A DNA stretch of 64,000 bases. Source: Adineta steineri. Its lineage: Eukaryota > Rotifera > Eurotatoria > Adinetida > Adinetidae. The stretch covers positions 110,870 through 174,869 of the forward strand of contig CAJNOI010000084.1 of NCBI GenBank assembly GCA_905250115.1. Reading direction: 5' to 3'. Position 1 is the first letter of the stretch. Each line of letters starts with the position of its first letter. The notes below the pieces were generated by a model. That model saw only the letters and a list, made by a program, of their open reading frames with translations, did not search any database and was not told the DNA's origin. Of the stretch, positions 45,884-57,546 are shown one piece after another. The translations under genes and the position numbers were made by a program.

Positions 45884-48416
45884 ATGTCACTTGTTCGACA
45901 ATCTTATAGAACAAAACCACCATTTGGTGAATTAAATGATCCACCATTACCATCAGATTGCGAAGTTTTATGTGAAGAAGAATTTGTACAAAGACCACGT
46001 ATGAAATCATTGAAAAGACAAAAAAAACATGAAGAAGAATCATTCAATCAAATAGATGTGAAACGTCCTTTAAAAGCAGCGAGTAGCAAAGAATTAGCTT
46101 ATGCTGATCGCGTTGAACGTTTAATAATAGGTAACAAAAACCTTTCTTCTTTTTCTTTTTTTTTTGTTTGATTATAATACCCTGAATACGAGGTCGTTAC
46201 TTAACGATTAATATTGTCTGTATAAGGATAGAAGGACACGTATTTAAAGTAAGTACATCGTATGTTCATAATAGCGATTAAACAAAATGTTATCAGTAAC
46301 TTCAACAATATCCTCTGATCAAATTTTAGAGGCATCTCTTAAGAAACAACGAGAACGGCGACGACGATCATCTGCTTTAAGTCATAGTAATTCGTAAGTT
46401 TTAGAAAGAGAAATGATTAATTGTTCTAAAGAATTTATTTTTAGTCATCATCTGGATAAATTATTAGAGGGTGAGAATTCTGATTGGTTTTTTGAAAAAA
46501 TCTTAGAAAAATTTCAAAGTGTTCGTTCAAAACAAACTAATGAACTTGAACGATCACGGTAAGTATTTTTTCTAATATTTTACTTATAAAAAAAGAATGC
46601 GATTTTTCTAATTAGATCAAATAATTCTAATAATGGTTCTATTTATGGTGTTGAACGTATTGTTGAACGACGTTATTACGTTAAGAAACAATCATCGCTA
46701 CCAAAACGGGATCAATTAACATCAACGGGTGATTTAACACAACTAACTGGAAAGAACAAGAGATTATTATCAGGTGAATCATCTATAACAGCGGCAACAT
46801 CATGTTCTCGATGTTCATCATCAACACCAACATTTGTTGAAACTCTTCGTGATCAATCTGATACACTTCGACACGATATTAGTGAATTAAGATGTGAAAT
46901 CGAACAACTTCAATCATCACAGCAGGAATTTATTGAACAACTTCAATCACAACTTAAATTAAAAACAGATTCTCAACCAGCATCACAAAAATTTGGTAAA
47001 AATTATTTTACTTTCTATAACTTCATGAAACATTATATCTATCTAATCATCAGTAGGAAACAATGCAACAATTGGTAATAGACCAGTAATTGCAATCAGT
47101 GGTCAGCGATCTCGTTCGATTTCAACTGAATCTCAAGCATCAAGTGCATCAGCAAAAACAACATCATCAGCAGCAACAACAACTAATAGAACAGTTACAC
47201 CAGTACCAAAAGTTATTGCACTACCCGCTAAAACTGTAAGATTTCAATTTTTGTTTCTCTATTATTCATGAACTATTTGACTTGAAAAATTTTATTAATT
47301 TTCGTTTTTGACAGCTATCAACCACAGCTTCACCAATTATTTCTGAATTTGTCGCAAATAAAAACCCATTAAATTTACCAACACCACAAGCTACTCCAAA
47401 GTTTGGTTATAAACCTCCTCCTTTAATACCACAAGCACCACCCTTTAATCCTACTTCTACTACCAAGCCCCCTTCTATACCACAAGCGCCACCATTTAAT
47501 CCTACTTTTACTTCTAAACCTCCTTCCATACCATCTTCAACACCAGTTAACCCATCTCTTGGCTCTAAACCTCCTTCCATACAATCGTCAACACCAGTTA
47601 ACCCATCTCTTGGCTCTAAACCTCCTTCAGTAGCAGCAACACCAGCAGTCAATCAACCTCTTGGTTCCAAGCCTCCTTCAGTATCATCAACGCCATCAGT
47701 AAATCCATATGCTGGAGCTAAACTTTCGTCAATGCCATCATTATCACCAGTTAATGAATCCATTTCATCAGCGAGAGGATTTGTTAAACCATTACCAACT
47801 GGATTCGTTAGTTCGCGAAATTCATCTGCTGCACCTACTCCACCAAGAGCTCCCTCACCACCACGCATGCCAATATACGAAAATGAATTAGCACATCGAC
47901 GTACACTTTCACCTCGTTCTCAAATTGTTGCATCATCAGGATCGGTTCGCGGCTCATCTGCTTCTTCAACAAAATCTCATAGTCCTACACCTACTCAATC
48001 AGATTTTGACGATATTCCTAAAGTTTCTATCGAAATTAATACATAATATATATATAAATTCTTTTATACTTTAGGTTGTTACTTCACCATTACATGATAG
48101 TGATCTTAACGATTTAGTTCAATATAGTTCACATTTATCACTATCTGGTTTTCCACCATCGACAACACCTGTTATAACTAATCCAAATAGTAGCAGTACA
48201 TTTTGGGATTCAGTTGATCATTATATTGAAAGCTCTAGACCAACAAGTTTACTTATAGGATTACCATTCACACCTGGATCTTATTATGAAAATTCAACCG
48301 GATTAAATCAAGATACAACTAAACAATTAGATAAATATAATCTTGAAATAAAACCACAAGGAGCTTTTACACCAAGCGCACCATTTATTATGCCACCTTC
48401 AGATATTTCGCCATAA
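45884..48416 (+). CDS. proline/serine-rich coiled-coil protein of unknown family
   Basis: About 700 aa assembled from roughly eight exons: 45884-46130, one from 46329, then exons near 46444, 46615, 47055, 47314-48020 and 48075-48416. Junctions keep frame. The N terminus has a conserved-looking acidic segment (PPLPSDCEVLCEEEFVQRP) and basic stretches (KKQRERRRRSS). A coiled coil follows (ETLRDQSDTLRHDISELRCE, IEQLQSSQQEF). The exon at 47314 codes five 17-residue Pro/Ser repeats of the type KPPSIPSSTPVNPSLGS. The C terminus is Ser/Thr/Pro-rich with aromatic clusters (FWDSVDHYIESS) and ends PPSDISP. I do not recognise the family; a cytoskeletal or scaffold role would be a guess. Exact exon borders at 46444-47060 are approximate. 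Confidence 0.7.
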
Positions 48417-50259
48417 TCTACAAATTAATAAACAATATTCTCTTTTTTCAAGTTATAGTTTTTCTTTTCTTGTATTAGTTTAAATAAATCGAATAAAAAA
48501 CACTTTATATAGAAATTATCATTACTTACTAAAAAATAAAAGAAATACTCATTAATTTAATTGATTTTGTAGTACAAATTAGAAGAAATAATCGTAAAAA
48601 AATCAGTCATTTTTCTTATAAATTAATTATTGATATAGTATTTTCGTGAATCAAATTGATAATATTATTTCGTAATCAATATCATACGAGACGAATGTCT
48701 CGCCATAAATTAATAAGAAATAAATATTTGTCTCAGAAACTTAATATATCGAAAAATGATTGTTTGACATTGATTGAAAGAAAACAAATAATAACAGTTT
48801 ACAGATGCTTTTTCTTTCGACACATATGTACAATATTTCAAAAAAAAAAATAAGACAAAAAAAGCATGTATTGGAAACACATAAACATTGTTTAATGATG
48901 ATTAAATATCCTATTGTAGATATAATGTTGTAGTTGACAGTTAACGGCCGAGCTGTCAGTCAGATTTTCTGTCGTTAGTACGATCGATATATCATATGTA
49001 CTCATATTGATGATGAAATCTAACGTTTTACCGATGTTCCTAAAGACCATGAGACAAAATAAACGTAATAGCTCAAGCACTTATTTAATAATACGATAAG
49101 ATATTCTATTTGTTAGAGTTTCATACAAAATAATTAGCAGGAAATAAAATGTATATTTATATTCACGTGATTAACTTATTAAAATCAAAGCAAACACATT
49201 GAAAAGATAGAATCTTTATATATATTCAAAATTATGATTATGTGTAAGCTTTGGCAAGATTCTTCTATAGATTGAACACATATTCTTTATTTATTTGACT
49301 ACATATTGATTTCTTAGCTATGAATTTTTGAGATCTGGTAGAATATATGAAATCGCTTGAATTACGTAAGAAATATTTATATTTATTTTGTCTGATAGTT
49401 TTTCAACACATATTATATATAGATATATCGTAGCATTCGAAATTGATTTCTGATGAGTCTGATATCATCAACTTGATCTTTATCTAAGTACAAATATGAC
49501 GATAATAGTATCATATATATACTGAATATGATTCGGTCGATTGAATATCGTCTTATTCTAATCTAAATAAATAAACGTTTCCATTCAGATGATGTTTGTG
49601 AAAAATACATCTAGCTATCTTCGAAATTTTGTTAATAAGTATCATATTAAAGTGACTACGTCAGATATTAATACATAATGAATACCTTGATAACTAGGAT
49701 CTATTTTCTACATATGTTTTTTATTGTTCAATTTTGTTTTCTTATGACATTAACGATGGAAAAAGGTGAATAAAACATTTCTCAATTCAAAACATAGTTA
49801 TCAAAGGTTAACTTAGATTAATCATAGTGTCAAACATGTACGCGAGCATATACAACTAGCAATTGCTCATTACGGTAATTTGTCATCACTTATCTGTTCT
49901 ATAATAAGAAAAGAAGATATGTGTATGTTGACGTTCGAACATCTATTAATATTGAGACATATATAAACAGTTTTCTCTCAAAGTTCTTTTTTATCTAGGG
50001 CGAAATATGTAGTTAAAGAGAGAGAGAGAGAGTTTCATATATTCAGCGAGAGAAAATAAGAATGAGAGATAGAAGAAAAAAAAGGAAAAGGAATATACAA
50101 ATAATATCTGCTCATTAGTCAACGAAAAGACAGGATTGTAGTTACTAGTAACAGACAAAAGATCCATTAATATAACAAGTAAACTAGAAATATATATCGA
50201 TCTTTACATATTACTAACGCGAATAATCGTTTTTTTCTTTTTAGTTTTTTAAAATAATC
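48417..50259. other. intergenic, no gene seen
   Basis: AT-rich non-coding DNA of 1.8 kb. A (GA)n run lies at about 50021-50031 and an acceptor-like TTTTTAG ends at 50244, 16 nt before the next start codon. Short open frames have no recognisable features. Confidence 0.7.
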
Positions 50260-50720
50260 ATGAAAATTCTTACTGGTCGAGAAGAAGCTGTTAAACTAGT
50301 AACTCATTATGACGTTGCATTTATTGGTATTTTGACAGATTCTAAAAAAGGTTTGTATCTTAAAACAAGCAATGTATAAACATTACATTATATCAATATG
50401 TAGGTAGTTCGACAAAATCTATACCACCACGAGATTATTATACACTTGAATTCGAAAAATATGATCAGATACGTGGTCGACCGATTGATCAAGAAGAACC
50501 ATTATTTCATTATATGCAAATAGGTAGTGGTGGTCAAGTAACTGATCCAAAAACTAAGAAATTAGTACCAATACCTGAACCAAAAAAACCTAAAGTCAAT
50601 CAACTTTATTTAGCATTATCCGATGAACCAAAACAAATTGCACAACTTGTTGAAATAACAGAAGATGATATTGATTCATTACGAGAAGCCGTTGCTGAAA
50701 AAAAAGTCATTAAAGAATAA
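50260..50720 (+). CDS. conserved-looking 135-aa protein, unknown
   Basis: Two exons (50260-50350 and 50404-50720) joined in phase 1 across a 53-bp intron; 135 aa, no signal peptide or membrane segment. The N terminus MKILTGREEAVKLVTHYDV reads like a small alpha/beta fold. It continues FIGILTDSKKG, DYYTLEFEKYDQIRGRP, LFHYMQIGSGGQVTDPK, a Pro/Lys-rich VPIPEPKKPKVNQLYLALSD, then an acidic helical tail (EITEDDIDSLREAVAEKK). The regular codon use, clean splice sites and ordered look argue for a real gene. I do not recognise the family. It is convergent with the RNase T2 gene, 199 bp away. Confidence 0.75.
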
Positions 50721-50862
50721 GAATCAATTGGATCAATGAGAAATTTTTTTAACCCTTTCTTCTGTTTGTTAATTTCCCTTATTTGATATAAATATAATAT
50801 ACAAAATAACCTTTATTTGTGCATAAACGGTAAACAAATAGATCTTACTTCAATATACATAC

Positions 50863-50873
50863 ACACACACACA
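50863..50873 (+). repeat. (AC)n microsatellite
   Basis: Short CA run between the convergent 3' ends of the 135-aa gene and the RNase T2 gene. Confidence 0.7.
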
Positions 50874-50919
50874 CGCTAATACTATCTCTCTATATGTATA
50901 TATGTACATATATAACTGA

Positions 50920-52948
50920 CTAGTAAGGAAGAAAAAATGCGCAACAACCTCCACAAAAAACTACAACAAGTTTTAAGATTATTAATATGAGAATAATAAG
51001 CATAAATCTTGTCCATAATGTTTGAATGTAATCATCACTGGTTTTAGTAGTAGTAGTAGTAGTGTATTGAGGTTTGTTTCGTAATGGAATAGATACATAT
51101 TCACATCGAGCTTTTTGACATGAATCACTTGTATGACGTGCACCTAGTGGACAAGGCATTAATTTACTTGGTAAACCTGTTCGATGATCTCGACTCATAC
51201 ACATCCATAATTCTTCAAGTTCACATTTGGAATTACAATTAATAATCGATGTATCATTAAGTACTGATATAAGATAACTTAAACCAATTTTTTCTCCAGC
51301 ATAACGTTGAATATACTAAAAACAAAAAATGATCTATTAAAAATAAATAATATCAAGCTTATATCAAAACAAAAACATATTAATAACAAAAAATAAATCC
51401 GACACTCCTTGAAATATATGCACTGAAAGGATAAAAAAATAGTAATATATATAAGCTCTTATTCGTAATATGTCTTACGCAGCTTGTACATCAATATGTA
51501 AGAGTGCACTTGGTAAAAGATAATACGTGTCATATACTAAAACTTATATTGCGTTTATTTGTCAGACGAAAAGTTATGCATATGATAAAACTTATATTTG
51601 TTAATTTTGTAATCAGAATATAGAGATATATCATTTCTAAAATACACATGACTAAAACATGATATCTTTATTTTAACTAAAATGGCACAATTTCAATTTG
51701 TCAGTCACATGCAATACACTACTCAGTTGAAACTACGATTATATCTGTGGAAAAATGCTGTATCATAATTACCGAAATTTATAATAAATTAAATTGATTC
51801 TCCCTAAAATGATACTCAATATCAATATGAACTATTTTTTTAAGTAACTTGTTTGTAATCTTCATAGATTTTCTTTGCATATCAGTACTATGTAATGAAC
51901 GAAGTCTTTTCGAGACACAATTTTTAAAAATCTGATAGTCCACTAGAGTTCTGACTCGTTTTAAAAGCTTTAACTTGAATGATTTCTGTTTTATTCTTAC
52001 CTCATAAGTTAAGCTACCCGGACTTGTAACCATATCAGTTAAATCAAGCATATGGGTTAAATAATTGGATATATTATTGCCAAATGATGATGAACAACAA
52101 GAACCTTAAATTTGAAAAAAAAAATTGTTTCTTTAAAACAAAAAGATCATTTCTTTTTATCTACCATGTTTTGTCCATTCGTGATTGATAAATAAGTTTA
52201 ATGTATTTAAATATCCTGGTGCTAATGTTTTTAAACGTTCTTTTTCAGGTTCAAGAATTTCCGCTCCATTAACAAGACATTGTTCGATATTCTCACTTGC
52301 TAAACAATATTCGTAAACACCTTGAGTAAAATCACTGTGTGTTGTATTTTTCCATGGACATAAATTTCCATCAATATGACAACTCGACCAATCTTTCTGT
52401 TCTGATGAACAAAATTGTGGCCAACCTTGATAATTACCATCCGTAGAAAATGTTGGCCAAAGACCATGTAATACTAAACGTTCACTACCTGGTTGATTTA
52501 AATTTGTATATGGTGAACAAAAAAAACGTAATAAATCAGTTGTTTCATTATAAACCAATGGACAACTTGATGGTGGCCAATAAAGACTTAGTATATAATA
52601 AGCAAAATAATTTTCATCAACACCTGTTAAACCACCATTGAATTCCAGTGCTGGTTGTTGTTGAGCCGGTGGAGCTGATTTACAAAAATCATCGCCTAAA
52701 AATAAACACAATAAAATTGATAGAATTAATATAAGAAATTCACCTGTTTTTATCTGACAACGTTTATTTGTATAACCACATAAACCTATAGTTTTATTAT
52801 TAAAATTGCACAGTGCTTCTGTCGTTTCATTTAAACACCAAAAATCAGGTCCTTGTAAACAATGTACTGTTGAATAATTTAATCGGCCAAAACAACAGCC
52901 AATTAATGAAAAAAATACTACCAAAAATATATATTTAAGTAGCACCAT
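50920..52948 (-). CDS. RNASET2: membrane-anchored RNase T2 with saposin-A-like module
   Basis: Secretory/lysosomal endoribonuclease. The signal peptide MVLLKYIFLVVFFSLIGCCFG is followed by CLQGPDFWCLNETTEALC, which matches the start of a SapA domain. After a ~45-bp intron the RNase T2 domain begins (FAYYILSLYWPPSSCP). Both catalytic motifs are intact: CAS1 LHGLWP (near 52470) and CAS2 HEWTKHGSCC, the latter split by an intron at 52165/52107. The exon SFGNNISNYLTHMLDL ends near 51998. A ~680-bp intron separates it from the last exon (YIQRYAGEKIGLSYLI, CELEELWMC). The C terminus has a Thr run and a hydrophobic segment (RFMLIILILIILKLVVVF) then FCGGCCAFFLPY, a likely TM anchor absent from typical RNASET2. 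The small intron after the SapA part is open in frame, so retention would insert a hydrophobic stretch. Confidence 0.88.
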
Positions 52949-53962
52949 CAGAATGAATATATATATATATCTGAATCTTGTAGATTAAATAAGTCTACTT
53001 GCTATCCATCTTGTTAATTTTAAACTAGTTAGAATAGAGGAATAAAATATTTTAGTTAATGAATTGTAAATAGATATAATCAGATAAGAAACAGTAGATT
53101 TATCACAAATAAAATAACAAAGACATCATAGATTCATTCATTGTCTTTCTTCTCTTTTCCATTTATTAGCCAACCGTAGGTGACATGTGTCAGCTGATTA
53201 TTATATCTGACTCATATTTACGCAATTTTATTTTCAATATTTAATAGCGCCATCTTTTCTCATAAACTATTGAATTTATTTTCAACCATGATTCTTTCTG
53301 TAAATGATTCTTTTTTTCTATTTTCAACATAATAAAAATCTTCTATAACCTTTAATTATCTTTTATTCATGTATTCTAAAAAGCGTAGACACTGCCTCTT
53401 CATTGAAGCTTTATCAAACACAAACAACATCAGACTGACAAGATGGCGATAAGAGAAAAATCTCTCTCTTTTGATATATATTTTTTTTCAATAAAGAAGG
53501 AGAGAGAGAGAAAGAGAGAGAGAGAGATAGATCCGACAAGAAAGCAAAGTGAGGTCTTGTAAATGAGTCACAGAACTGTTCTCTCTTTTTCTCTATTTTT
53601 GACCTTGTCCAGTATTAGAAAAAAATGTGGTTCACGAGTTCAAAAAACATAACCTCAATTAAAGATCAAGCTATGATCTTTTTTTTCTCAAACAAAAAAA
53701 AGAAACAAAACAAAGAAAAAAATTAAGATGATTCCAATCAAATAACTGCCTATGTGTCGTACCTCATTTAACTCCTTAGAATTCAAGGAATAGATTTTTA
53801 ATGATCACCTATTTTCTAGATGTAATGATGTATTAATAATTATAGATTTTTCTGTATGTTAGATGATTTATTTGATTAATTTCTGGTAGAAATTTTCTTT
53901 ATTTCAAATTAGAATTTATATTTATAAATATTTGATTTTATTTTTTAGCGACCTACAAAATC
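52949..53962. other. divergent promoter region, RNase T2 and BICRA
   Basis: About 1 kb of non-coding DNA between divergent genes. It holds a (TA)n run near 52960 and a (GA)n run at 53498-53528. An acceptor-like TATTTTTTAG ends at 53948, 15 nt before the BICRA start codon, implying a 5' UTR intron or trans-spliced leader. Confidence 0.6.
53498..53528 (+). repeat. (GA)n microsatellite
   Basis: GA run of about 30 bp upstream of the BICRA start codon; GA runs are common near metazoan promoters. Confidence 0.75.
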
Positions 53963-56900
53963 ATGAGTCAAGGTCGATCAATTATCGACATTATTCAGTA
54001 AAAGAATATTATTATTACTTTATTTATTTAAACTATTTTGAATATTATAGAGATCCAGCTGCACTCGATGCATTTCTTCGCTCATCTGCTAAATCTGTAA
54101 ACAAAAAAAAAACAAGAAACCTTTTTTTCCCAAAGATTATTTATTTTTTCTAGTCATCAAATTCTACTGGATCTCAACGTTTGTCAACAAATGTAACTGA
54201 GCAAAATCGTTTAACAACAACAACTCCAATTGGTAATAATATTTATAATCAAAATACAACAAATAATACCAATGTACAAATAACACAAAATACATTTAAT
54301 TTTAATACAAATCCATCATTAACAAATATTCCACAACAACAACAACAACAACAACAACCGCAGCAGCAGCAGCAACAACAACAGCCACAACAACCACAGC
54401 AGCAGCAGCAGCAGTATCAACAACCACCACAACAAATAAATTCTAATGAAACTGCACGTGTTTTGAATCAAACTATTGGTTCACAAACTAATGTTAATGT
54501 TATTTTGAATCAAACAGTTATTCAACAACAACAACCTACTGTTCAAACGACAACTACAACAAATCAACAACAAATGGTTGCTATTAACATTAATGGTAAT
54601 CAAACATTGATACCACTGAGTATGTTCACAAAACTTTTACAACAAAAGTATTCATCAACACAACAATCAGCAACTGTAAAAACTAAAGCTTTTTCGTTTT
54701 ATATATTTCATTTTTTTTATTTAAGCCTGGAACCACTATTACTCAACCAAGTACATCAACACAAATCATACAAAATGGTTCCTCTCAAAATAGTAAGCAT
54801 GCTAACGATTCGAAATATTTCTTTTACGAATTTTATTTAGGTACTGGATCTATTCTTCTCCAAAATTCTTCAAGTAATCAACCATCAGTAGCCACAACAC
54901 TTCGACTTGTTCGTCCATCTAATACACCTACGAGTAGTACAAGTAGTCCAACATCAAAGTATGTTTTTATTTGTGTATTTTATTTAAAAATAAAATTTCT
55001 TTCTAGTTTAATGATGATGACTAGTGGGCAACGTTTATCAACTCCAATATTATCTAAATCACAAACCGGTAATATAATACTTCAAGTAACAAATAATGAT
55101 AATATTCAATCGAAATTAATGGATAAAAGTAAATTTTTGTAAATAATTATTTCTATTTCTATTTTTTGATTCTATAGATTCATCTGTATCAACGAACAGT
55201 GATCTAACAACCCAATTAGTAAACGATCTTCAAGCAAATGGCAATGGTAAAAAAATCTTATTCATTTATTTTTTTAAAACAAAAACATTTTTTTTTTCTA
55301 GATGCTGAAAAACAAATTACCTTAATTGATACATATTTATCTCAAATTCATTCATCAACTGAAAAAGATCGTGAATTTTGTACACGTATAATACGTTATC
55401 GTGAAACTTTATCACAATCAGTTGAACAATCTCGAATAAGTGGTCAACATCGGCAACGTTTACTTGATCAATCTACAACTCTTAATACATTATCATCAAA
55501 TCCATCTATAAAACGTGAAGCATCATCAGTAATATCAGCAACACTACCACAGGCGACAACAGCAACAACAATACCGACAACAACAGTAATACCAACATCA
55601 GCACAACAAAAATCTAATGGTACAACACTTATACAATTACCACTAGCTAAACAAGATGAATTGCTAAATGCTGTTCTAAAAAAATTACGTCATGTTAATT
55701 TACCTGATTTACAAGTAAAATTAAATTTTGGGAATTTTTATATTTTCTATCATTTATTTTAATTTATAGGCTCAAGGTATTTTACCATTGGAATTGTCAT
55801 TTGAACAGAAACTTCAAATACAAAAATTAGATATGCAAATAGCAGCATTACCAATTGATAAACAACAACAATTTGCAAGAGGACAAAGAGAACTAGTACC
55901 GAAATATTTAGCAAAAAATGCAGCTAGTGGACTTAATACAACATCAACATTAACTGTGGTTAGTTTTATAATAGAAAATTAAGGAAGTAGTTAATATACA
56001 CGTAGATCATAGTCAAGAAAATAGGCTTTCTATAAACATAATTCTTTCATTTTGAAATAGAGATTTAGTCATATATACAGAAGGTTTTGTTGTTCTAAGT
56101 ATTTAACTGAGAAGATAGAATCAATACTGCGTAAATAGCTGAAATTATCAAGAGTAAAATAGTCTTAAATTTTATTTGAAAAGCTTTTGAGTTTGTCAAC
56201 TATTTTTGCGTAGTTGAGTTGTCTTAATAATACTCTAGAATCAACATTGATAAGTTTAATAAAGCGATGTTATAGAAAGAGAAAATAGTATATAAACACA
56301 TACCATATGATCCGATTTATTTATATTAACCATTTGTAAGCATTCTAAACCATACGTTAATTACCACTATGTGCATACAATCTTACAATAGGCAATAGAT
56401 CGTTTATGCATACTTAGTGTAACAAAATAATCAATTATAAATATTAAAATTTTTCTTATAGAATCCTCGAACAAAAATCTTATTGGGTGCTCCACCTGGT
56501 TCCACAACAGTATCAACATTAAATACTACAAATGGAAATATTACACGTTCTTTACGTATATCCAGTGCCGATTTGTATGTTTAATATTTTTTGTTTATAT
56601 ATATTAATCTTTTGATATTAATTCATAGAATCGGTCAGCAATTACGTAAAGATCAAGCACATGTATTAAAACCAGACTTTAAATCTCGTTTTTTAACACG
56701 TGGTGATGCTATAAAACGTTTAACACGTTATCATGTATTTACTAAACCAGCACCACCAATTTATGAACCGACAGATGATGAATGTCGACAATGTAAAATA
56801 AAACCTTTCTTTAATCATATATAAAATAATTTCTTTTTAGTTGATGAATCATTCGAAATTGAAGCAAAACGTTTATTGACAGCAAGTGAACGTATTAATG

Positions 56901-57546
56901 AATCTATATCACGTTTTGCTATATCAAATGATCAAGTAAAAATATTTTGTTGAATAAAAATTAAGAAATTTATTTTAAAAAAAATTTTTTTTAGTCAAAT
57001 AATGAATCCTATGATAAATATTTATTAGAAAAAATGCGACTTGATGATCTTCGTGAACAGTTAGAAATTGAAAAAACAGATTATGAAACAAGAAAAAGAC
57101 GTGCTATCGATGTTGAAAGTAAATATAAAAAAAATAATTCTACAACAATAAACAAAATATCGTTTTTATTTTCTATAGATAGACCAACTGCTATGCCAAT
57201 TATTGATGAAATCTCATCTCCTCCACCTCCTTCAACATATGATTTTCTATCTAACACCACAAATTATAATCTTGGAGCAGCTATGTCTGAAGCTGATTAT
57301 AATGATTTATTTAATAGTGATCCATTACCAGATGAAACCATACGATCAACAGATGAAACACAATTAGCAATAAATTCTATTGTTGATTGTGGTGTTATTG
57401 AACAACATGAAAATCCTGTCGATATATCAGATTCAGCAAATTTTTTCTTTGATGATCTTGATATTGACAATCATCATCAAGATAATAATCAACCTCAAGA
57501 TGATGAAGCCTCACGTGCCGTCCAAAACTTGCTCGGCTTTTCTTGA
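53963..57546 (+). CDS. BICRA: BICRA/GLTSCR1 orthologue (ncBAF chromatin remodeller subunit)
   Basis: About twelve exons. The start MSQGRSIIDII is spliced to QDPAALDAFLRSS, matching the conserved N-terminal DPxALxxFL motif of BICRA/BICRAL. Exons at 54160-55140 code Gln/Asn/Thr-rich disorder, including a polyglutamine stretch at about 54330-54430. The exon at about 55300-55715 starts DAEKQITLIDTYLSQI and is helical. The GLTSCR1 domain spans 56630-56990: IGQQLRKDQAHVLKPDFKSR, GDAIKRLTRYHVFTKPAP, then VDESFEIEAKRLLTASERIN. The last exons give LRDLREQLEIEK-like charged helices and an acidic C terminus (FFFDDLDID) ending NLLGFS. BICRA assembles the BRD9-containing non-canonical BAF complex through this domain. 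The intron at 55983-56460 is unusually long for the gene. Confidence 0.88.

Noticed and set aside
47407..47868. Minus-strand Gly-rich open frames
   Set aside because: Antisense of the Pro/Ser repeat exon; glycine content mirrors proline codons.
52697..52741. In-frame hydrophobic stretch in RNase T2 read as a TM segment
   Set aside because: It is bounded by a GTGAAT donor and TTTTAG acceptor, so it is most likely a 45-bp intron; retention is noted only as a possibility.
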